Positions 30,723 to 34,432 of a stretch of 34,432 nt of DNA are shown piece after piece. The stretch is from contig ONFG01000016.1 in NCBI GenBank assembly GCA_900317025.1, positions 1 to 34,432 of the forward strand. Direction: 5' to 3'. Source of the stretch: an uncultured Eubacteriales bacterium (GTDB lineage Bacteria; Bacillota; Clostridia; Oscillospirales; Acutalibacteraceae). Numbering within the stretch: position 1 is the first letter of the stretch; each line of letters opens with the position of its first letter. A program made the translations under genes and the position numbers. Under the pieces are notes generated by a model that saw nothing but the letters and a program-made list of their open reading frames with translations, was not told where the DNA came from and did not search any database.

Positions 30723-31097
30723 ATAAATCTTACAAATTTGGCGATAAAACCGAAAATTTCGATAAATGCCCTTAATATTCGGTTGGCATGGCGAAAATTT
30801 TGTATGGTTTGGCGGCGTATCGCGGCGAGGAAGCAACAATGCGCGTTTTTTGTCACAAGACAAAGCTTCCGCACGCCCGCGGGGTAAATAAGAGCGCAAA
30901 ACTGCACCCTTCATGCATCGAGGCGGGATAGAGACTTTTCCCTCGTAAAAGAAAGCGGAATGGTATACTAAAAGTACGCGCACAGACCAAAATCTTTGAA
31001 CGTCGGTAACCTTCGGTTTGTTTCCCGACGAGAAGTTATCCTTTTCTTTACCTTCGCCCCTCTGTCGCCTTTGCCCCTCTATCGCCGGGGCGGGCGA

Positions 31098-31125
31098 CAT
31101 ACTTTTGGTAAACCCCAAAAGTATG
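31098..31125. repeat. Perfect 11-bp inverted repeat
   Basis: Arms CATACTTTTGG (31098-31108) and CCAAAAGTATG (31115-31125) around six bases in the gene-free stretch. It lies 15 bp from a second, longer hairpin, suggesting one composite element. Confidence 0.6.
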
Positions 31126-31140
31126 CAAAAGCGTTCCAAC

Positions 31141-31187
31141 GAGGGGGCGAAAAAAGTGCATTTTACGGTTGGGTTTTTCGCCCCCTC
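31141..31187. repeat. Perfect 14-bp inverted repeat, GC-rich
   Basis: Arms GAGGGGGCGAAAAA (31141-31154) and TTTTTCGCCCCCTC (31174-31187) around 19 bases. There is no neighbouring gene whose 3' end it would serve, so it is probably a repeat element or RNA structure rather than a terminator of a known gene. Confidence 0.65.
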
Positions 31188-31330
31188 TTTGGATTCTCCC
31201 CCATGGTTGCTCTAGGAAGCCTTCTTGTTTGCCGCCCGCTTAGCGCGCCGCCGGAAAAGGCTCTACTCCTCCTCCGAGCATACACTCTTTATCCTTGCGC
31301 TCTTTACTGCCTTGCGGGCGTATGGCTTTT

Positions 31331-31670
31331 GACGGGCTATATCTTACATAAAACTAAAATCGGAACTGTCAGCGCCCGCTTGGGCGGTAAGTGTATAATT
31401 ATAATGGGCAGCTTTCGACGCGGAGACCGGCTGTCCTTAATGATAAACTAAAATCGGAACTGTCTGCGGGGACACGCCGCCGTAAGTGTATAATTTTAGT
31501 GGTCAGCCCTCGGCGCGGAGACGGGCTATGCTTTACATAAAAGTAAAATCGGAACTGTCTGCGGGGACACCCCGCCGTAAGTGTATAGTTTTAGTGGGCA
31601 GCCCTCGGCGCGGAGACGGGCTATATCTTACATAAAAGTAAAATCGGAACTGTCAGCGGGGACACCCCGC
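31331..31670. repeat. Tandem array of about 95-bp units, three full and two partial
   Basis: The anchor TAAAATCGGAACTGTC occurs at 31355, 31449, 31544 and 31639 (spacing 94, 95, 95), and a partial unit starts at 31331. Each unit carries, in order: the anchor, a small GC stem, GTAAGTGTATA, a second stem AGCCC...GGGCT, and CTTACATAAAA. In units 3 and 4 the first stem is GCGGGG-ACA-CCCCGC; in unit 1 it is a different sequence with the same shape, CGCCC-GCTT-GGGCG. The array ends 5 bp before the cyclophilin promoter. Confidence 0.85.
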
Positions 31671-31675
31671 CCGCC

Positions 31676-31704
31676 TTGCTATTTCTCGGAAAAGATGGTA
31701 TAAT
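31676..31704 (+). promoter_or_regulatory. Promoter of the cyclophilin gene
   Basis: TTGCTA (31676-31681), 17-bp spacer, TATAAT (31699-31704) preceded by TGG (extended -10). The 5' leader contains a small perfect hairpin GTGCC-GAAC-GGCAC (31719-31732) just before the ribosome site. Confidence 0.75.
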
Positions 31705-31748
31705 TATCGTATCTCATTGTGCCGAACGGCACGGAAAGGAATTTTATC

Positions 31749-32267
31749 ATGGCAAATCCTATCGTTACTTTTGAAATGGAAAACGGCAAGGTGTTCAAAG
31801 CTGAGCTTTACCCCGAGGTCGCGCCCAATACCGTCAAAAACTTCGTCTCGCTCGTGAACAAGGGCTTCTATAACGGTCTTACGTTCCATAGAGTTATCTA
31901 CGGCTTTATGATCCAGGGCGGCTGCCCCAAGGGTACAGGCACAGGCGGCCCCGGTTACGGCATCAAGGGCGAGTTTGCTTCCAACGGCTTCAAGAATGAC
32001 CTCAAACACGACGCGGGCGTGCTCTCGATGGCGCGCGCGATGGCTCCGAACTCCGCAGGCTCGCAGTTCTTCGTTATGCACAAGAAGGCGCCCCACCTCG
32101 ATGGTCAGTACGCCGCTTTCGGTAAGGTCACCGAGGGCATGGACGTCGTAAACGAGATCGCCGAGTGCGACACCGATTTCTCCGATAAGCCCCTCGACCC
32201 GCAGGTGATGAAGTCCGTCACCGTCGAGACGTTCGGCGTTGATTACGGCGAGCCGGAGAAGTGCTGA
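31749..32267 (+). CDS. Cyclophilin-type peptidyl-prolyl cis-trans isomerase
   Basis: Catalyses proline isomerisation during folding; cytosolic, as no signal peptide is present. The 172-residue product begins MANPIVTFEMENGKVFKAEL and shows the cyclophilin core: NFVSLVNKGFYNGLTFHRVIYGFMIQGGCP (catalytic arginine in FHRV), AGVLSMARAMAPNSAGSQFFV and HLDGQYAAFGKVTEGMDVV. The usual VLSMAR and SQFF signatures are intact; the family tryptophan of the drug-binding site is replaced in HLDGQYAAFG, as in many bacterial forms. Start ATG 31749 has AAAGGAA 7 bases upstream; a longer in-frame start at 31719 would put the leader hairpin in the gene. Own promoter and a strong terminator mark a single-gene unit. 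Confidence 0.95.
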   Translation: MANPIVTFEMENGKVFKAELYPEVAPNTVKNFVSLVNKGFYNGLTFHRVIYGFMIQGGCPKGTGTGGPGYGIKGEFASNGFKNDLKHDAGVLSMARAMAPNSAGSQFFVMHKKAPHLDGQYAAFGKVTEGMDVVNEIAECDTDFSDKPLDPQVMKSVTVETFGVDYGEPEKC

Positions 32268-32328
32268 GGCGCTTCGCTGAATGAATAAAGTCGGAAAGCC
32301 TTTGGCTTTTTCCGTATTCTGAAAAACT

Positions 32329-32364
32329 GCGCAGCCGCGGGCTTCTACCCGGGCTGCGCTTTTT
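32329..32364 (+). terminator. Bidirectional terminator between cyclophilin and lipoprotein genes
   Basis: Arms GCGCAGCC (32329-32336) and GGCTGCGC (32352-32359) with inner CGGG/CCCG, then TTTTT on the plus strand and GTTTTTC on the minus strand. An earlier weaker hairpin GGAAAGCC/GGCTTTTTCC lies at 32293-32313. Confidence 0.88.
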
Positions 32365-32365
32365 G

Positions 32366-33502
32366 TTATTGCTTCACTGTGTTTTCATAGGCGTATTTGT
32401 CGATCTTCGCGGTGATCTGCTTGTTGAAAAGCGAGTCGAGATCGCGGTAGCCCTTGTAGTAATACCTGCCTGTCGAGAAGGTTTCGCCGTAGAACTCGTT
32501 GCCCTCGGGTACTCCCATCGAGCTAAGGTCAAACGAGCAGGTGCCGTCTTCGAGCAACATGACGTCGGTGTAGTACGAATAGTAGTAGTAATTGAACGGC
32601 TTGTTGTTGTCGTCGGCGTTTAGCGCCGTCACCTCGTAGACGAAGTAAACGTAGTTCGTCGGGCTGACTGCAATCGAGCTGTCCTTCGGGTATACGAAGT
32701 AGTTGCCGAGCAGCTTCATGCCCTTGAACGACTCGGGTTCGACCCAGTTTGCCGCCGTGTACGCTTTGAGCGAATCCTGCGCGTTCTTGTCCATCTTGTC
32801 GAGCGTGTCCTGCGGTATATCGTCAAGCTTCATCGCGTAAGCGGAAAGCCCCTCGACGGTGTACTCCTTCTCGGTCGCGGTCGGGATCTTGCCGTAGCCG
32901 CGGCAGTAATCATCCAACTCGCCGGACGGCGCGGAGACGGTCACAACGACCTTGTCGCCGTTTGAAAGCCCACCGATCTTATCGGGCAGATACAGAAGCC
33001 CGGATACCTCGCTGTCGCTGTCGGAGATCGAAACGTCGCCGTTGGGCGCCACTCCCGAGAACGTCACCTTGATATTTTCAAACGGGTCGAACTTCTCGCC
33101 CTCTTCAAGCCCCGTGATGTCGAGCGTCTTGTTCTCGCAGACGATGTCGACGGGGAAAAGCTCCTCAAGGCGCGCCTCGTTTACGTCCCATGTGTACGTA
33201 ACGGTGTCGCCGTTTGAAAGGCCGGTGTCTTTATCGAGGTCACCGGAGATGTACTCCTCGATGCGCATCATCACGCCAAGCTCCTCTTCCTCGCCGGCGT
33301 TGTCGGAAAGCCCGAACGCCTTGAGGTTGTCGCTGACAAGCGCGTCGTAGTCGAACGAGGTCGAGACCTTGCCCGCCGTGTCAAATCCGCTCGGCTCAAG
33401 CGTAAGGTAGTTGTTAAGGTCGATCTTCGTGCGCCCGCAGCCCGCAAGGAGTACGAGTGCCGCCGCTGCTGCGGCTGCCATTATAATCTTGTTTGTTTTC
33501 AT
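32366..33502 (-). CDS. Secreted lipoprotein with two repeated beta domains
   Basis: A 378-residue protein with a lipoprotein signal: MKTNKIIMAAAAAAALVLLAGC, lipobox LAGC with the lipidated cysteine at residue 22. Two related domains follow, each with an LSNGD motif (LSNGDTVTYTWDVNEA at about 95-110; LSNGDKVVVTVSAP at about 175-188) leading to a K-x-(L/Y)-x-(I/V)-x-GL strand (KTLDITGLEE, KEYTVEGLSA), suggesting Ig-like beta domains. The C-terminal 150 residues hold many tyrosines (FNYYYYSYYTD). No enzyme motif is recognised. Start ATG 33502 follows AGAGAGG. It has a consensus promoter overlapped by iterated operator-like repeats shared with the divergent XRE regulator, which probably controls it. 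Confidence 0.85.
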   Translation of the reverse strand: MKTNKIIMAAAAAAALVLLAGCGRTKIDLNNYLTLEPSGFDTAGKVSTSFDYDALVSDNLKAFGLSDNAGEEEELGVMMRIEEYISGDLDKDTGLSNGDTVTYTWDVNEARLEELFPVDIVCENKTLDITGLEEGEKFDPFENIKVTFSGVAPNGDVSISDSDSEVSGLLYLPDKIGGLSNGDKVVVTVSAPSGELDDYCRGYGKIPTATEKEYTVEGLSAYAMKLDDIPQDTLDKMDKNAQDSLKAYTAANWVEPESFKGMKLLGNYFVYPKDSSIAVSPTNYVYFVYEVTALNADDNNKPFNYYYYSYYTDVMLLEDGTCSFDLSSMGVPEGNEFYGETFSTGRYYYKGYRDLDSLFNKQITAKIDKYAYENTVKQ

Positions 33503-33554
33503 CGTTTTTCCTCTCTTTAAATAGAAATTTATTCACAAACAGCTGTACATGACA

Positions 33555-33583
33555 ATTATATAACGAGTTTTTAGGTTTGTCAA
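33555..33583 (-). promoter_or_regulatory. Consensus promoter of the lipoprotein gene
   Basis: Minus-strand TTGACA (33578-33583), 17-bp spacer, TATAAT (33555-33560), both perfect. Repeat 1 (33562-) fills the spacer and repeat 2 (33582-) starts at the -35, so a bound protein would block it. Confidence 0.88.
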
Positions 33584-33650
33584 CGAGAAATTAGGTTTTT
33601 TATCGAGAAATCCGGAATAATATTTATAATAGAATTGAATGAGTTTCTCG
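33562..33650. promoter_or_regulatory. Iterated operator-like repeats at exact 20-bp spacing
   Basis: AACGAGTTTTTAGG (33562), AACGAGAAATTAGG (33582) and ATCGAGAAATCCGG (33602) are direct repeats exactly 20 bp apart, two helical turns. An inverted copy of the core, CGAGAAACTC on the minus strand, lies at 33641-33650. On the plus strand TATAAT at 33625-33630 sits between repeat 3 and the inverted copy and would be the XRE gene's -10. Repeats therefore cover both promoters. Confidence 0.6.
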
Positions 33651-33697
33651 CTTGAAATGTGAATATCCCGTATCGGGAAAGCAGGGAGGTGATCTGC

Positions 33698-34039
33698 ATG
33701 AAGTTCAACGAGAAGCTGCGTTTGCTCATTGAAGAGAAGAACATCACCCAGAAGAAGGTCGCCGAAGACCTCCACATCGCACCGTCGACGATGGGCGGCT
33801 ACGTGAGGGGCGTAAGCGAGCCGGATTTTGAGACGCTGAAAACGATCGCCGCCTACTTCGGCGTAACGATCGACTTTCTTCTCGACACGGAAAACTGCGG
33901 CGGTGAAAGCTCCGCCGAGGACGGCCTTTTGAAGACCTTCCGTGAAATGACGCCGCTTCAGCAGGAGACTTTTGTCGAGCTTGGCAAAACGTTCGTTCGG
34001 GTGAGTCGGGAAAACTACAGGAACAACGGAAATAACTAA
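33698..34039 (+). CDS. XRE-family helix-turn-helix regulator
   Basis: A 113-residue DNA-binding protein with an N-terminal HTH domain (residues about 5-62): LRLLIEEKNITQKKVAEDLHIAPSTMGGYVRGVSEPDFETLKTIAAYF-type, ending FGVTIDFLLD. The C-terminal 50 residues are helical and may dimerise. Start ATG 33698 follows GGGAGGTGATC, an ideal ribosome site; a frame extension upstream covers a TCCCG/CGGGA hairpin and is not used. It is divergent from the lipoprotein gene across iterated repeats, so autoregulation and control of the lipoprotein are likely but inferred. A second, degraded copy of its 3' end follows. Confidence 0.9.
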   Translation: MKFNEKLRLLIEEKNITQKKVAEDLHIAPSTMGGYVRGVSEPDFETLKTIAAYFGVTIDFLLDTENCGGESSAEDGLLKTFREMTPLQQETFVELGKTFVRVSRENYRNNGNN

Positions 34040-34137
34040 GCCTCAACGGAGCTTCCATAAACATCTTAGCACAAACGGAAAACTTTTTCCACTCACGGCG
34101 AACAAAAACGGTTCGGCGGAAAATCTCGCCGTGCTTT

Positions 34138-34230
34138 GCAAAATGTTCGTTCGGGCGAGTCGGGGAAAACTACAGGAAAAACGGAAGCGACCGAGCCTCA
34201 ACGAAGCTTTCGTAAACATCTTAGCACAAA
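34138..34230 (+). pseudogene. Degenerate duplicate of the XRE gene 3' end
   Basis: About 93 bp (34138-34230) repeat 33984-34075 closely: both contain GTTCGTTCGGG, GAGTCGGG, AAAACTACAGGAA, GCCTCAACG and AAACATCTTAGCACAAA. The second copy has one extra G (GGGG for GGG), shifting the frame and removing the stop, so it does not encode the same tail. The offset is about 154 bp. Between copies (34076-34137) is a hairpin CACGGCGA/TCGCCGTG. Confidence 0.8.
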
Positions 34231-34243
34231 TCAAAAAAAATTT

Positions 34244-34306
34244 CCACAAGATAGAGAGGTCATTTACACGCCGTGACGCAGCCTGTTCTATCTTGTGGAT
34301 TTTTTT
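34244..34306 (+). terminator. Long-stem terminator after the XRE region
   Basis: Perfect 12-bp arms CCACAAGATAGA (34244-34255) and TCTATCTTGTGG (34287-34298) enclosing 31 bases that can themselves pair (AGG/CCT, GTCA/TGAC), then seven T (34300-34306). Confidence 0.75.
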
Positions 34307-34315
34307 CGGGAAATA

Positions 34316-34339
34316 TGGTATAATGATAAGATTATACCA
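34316..34339. promoter_or_regulatory. Perfect palindrome containing a -10 box on each strand
   Basis: TGGTATAAT and ATTATACCA are perfect 9-bp inverted arms around GATAAG. Each arm holds TATAAT with a TGG extension, so a -10 is offered on both strands. No clear -35 is found at 17 bp on the plus strand (TGGATT). It may be a promoter with an operator, or part of the structured element that follows. Confidence 0.5.
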
Positions 34340-34432
34340 AACTCAATTAAAAAGCTTTAAAAGCTTTTTATAGCGCCGCAGGCGCGTTTGAGTTTGTATG
34401 AGACGGGATGACGCGCTTTGCGCGGCATCAGC
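34338..34432 (+). ncRNA. Second structured RNA-like element, cut by window edge
   Basis: Outer arms CAAACTCAA (34338-34346) and TTGAGTTTG (34388-34396) enclose two stems: AAAAAGCTTT/AAAGCTTTTT (34349-34369) and GCGCC-GCA-GGCGC (34373-34385). A third stem GATG-CGCGC-TTT-GCGCG-CATC follows (34407-34429). The three-way-junction form and the GCA triloop echo the 17562-17684 element. The 3' end is outside the window, so boundaries are unknown and transcription is unproven. Confidence 0.4.

Larger units (their letters stand above)
30723..31330. other. Gene-free stretch between hom and the tandem repeats
   Basis: About 600 bp without a reading frame I can support on either strand; frames present have unlikely composition, no good ribosome sites, and read through hairpins. 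A plus-strand TATACT with a TGG extension occurs at about 30964 but lacks a clear -35. Two long inverted repeats are listed separately. Confidence 0.5.

Noticed and set aside
30996-31451. Plus-strand frame of 151 codons in the gene-free stretch.
   Set aside because: It crosses two long hairpins and enters the tandem repeat array, has no good ribosome site and no recognisable motif.
31331-31670. Considered whether the tandem array is a CRISPR.
   Set aside because: Units are contiguous 95-bp repeats without unique spacers of uniform length, and no cas genes are nearby.

Overview
The window (about 34.4 kb, moderately GC-rich) looks like chromosomal core DNA from a low-profile Gram-positive anaerobe of the class Clostridia, probably a gut Ruminococcaceae/Oscillospiraceae-type organism. 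The basis is AGGAGG-type ribosome binding sites, TTGACA/TATAAT promoters with many extended -10 (TGn) elements, lysine and TPP riboswitches, intrinsic terminators, an AdhE fermentation enzyme and a lipoprotein with a Gram-positive style lipobox. The species call is an inference from gene content only.

Layout. 1-4263 (minus): the str operon rpsL-rpsG-fusA-tuf, with visible promoters before rpsL, rpsG and tuf; tuf runs off the left edge. 4359-7444 (minus): nif3-family gene overlapping trmK, then an RluA-family pseudouridine synthase and a GNAT acetyltransferase. 7471-10324 (minus): adhE with a complex control region. 10436-12508: a large polytopic membrane protein. 12562-15225: dapA-lysA under a lysine riboswitch. 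15318-15595: a short repeat element split by a 180-bp MITE. 15605-16462: thiT under a TPP riboswitch. 16496-17324: yebC. 17524-17684 (plus): a stand-alone, highly structured small-RNA candidate. 17696-20598: rpsO-pnp with leader structures. 20716-21587: a left-handed beta-helix acyltransferase-like gene and a 33-residue membrane peptide. 21603-26534: moxR-DUF58-transglutaminase operon. 26730-27101 (plus): a double zinc-ribbon protein. 27162-30722: hom-thrB-lysC operon. 30723-31670: a gene-free stretch with long hairpins and a tandem array of about 95-bp repeats. 31676-32267 (plus): a cyclophilin. 32366-34039: a lipoprotein and an XRE regulator, divergent across 20-bp iterated operators. 34040-34432: a duplicated regulator tail, a terminator and a second structured RNA-like element cut by the window edge.

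How it fits together. Two separate units cover the aspartate family: hom-thrB-lysC (entry and threonine branch) and dapA-lysA (lysine branch), with the lysine riboswitch visible only on the second. Translation and RNA turnover genes (str operon, rpsO-pnp, trmK, rlu) dominate the rest.

No large new protein system is visible. The most novel material is non-coding: the 17.5-kb three-hairpin RNA candidate, the 34.3-kb element whose -10 box lies in a perfect palindrome, the 95-bp tandem array with a sequence-swapped but structure-preserved stem, and the nested mobile repeat at 15.4 kb. All start choices and identifications are from reading the sequence; no database search was run.
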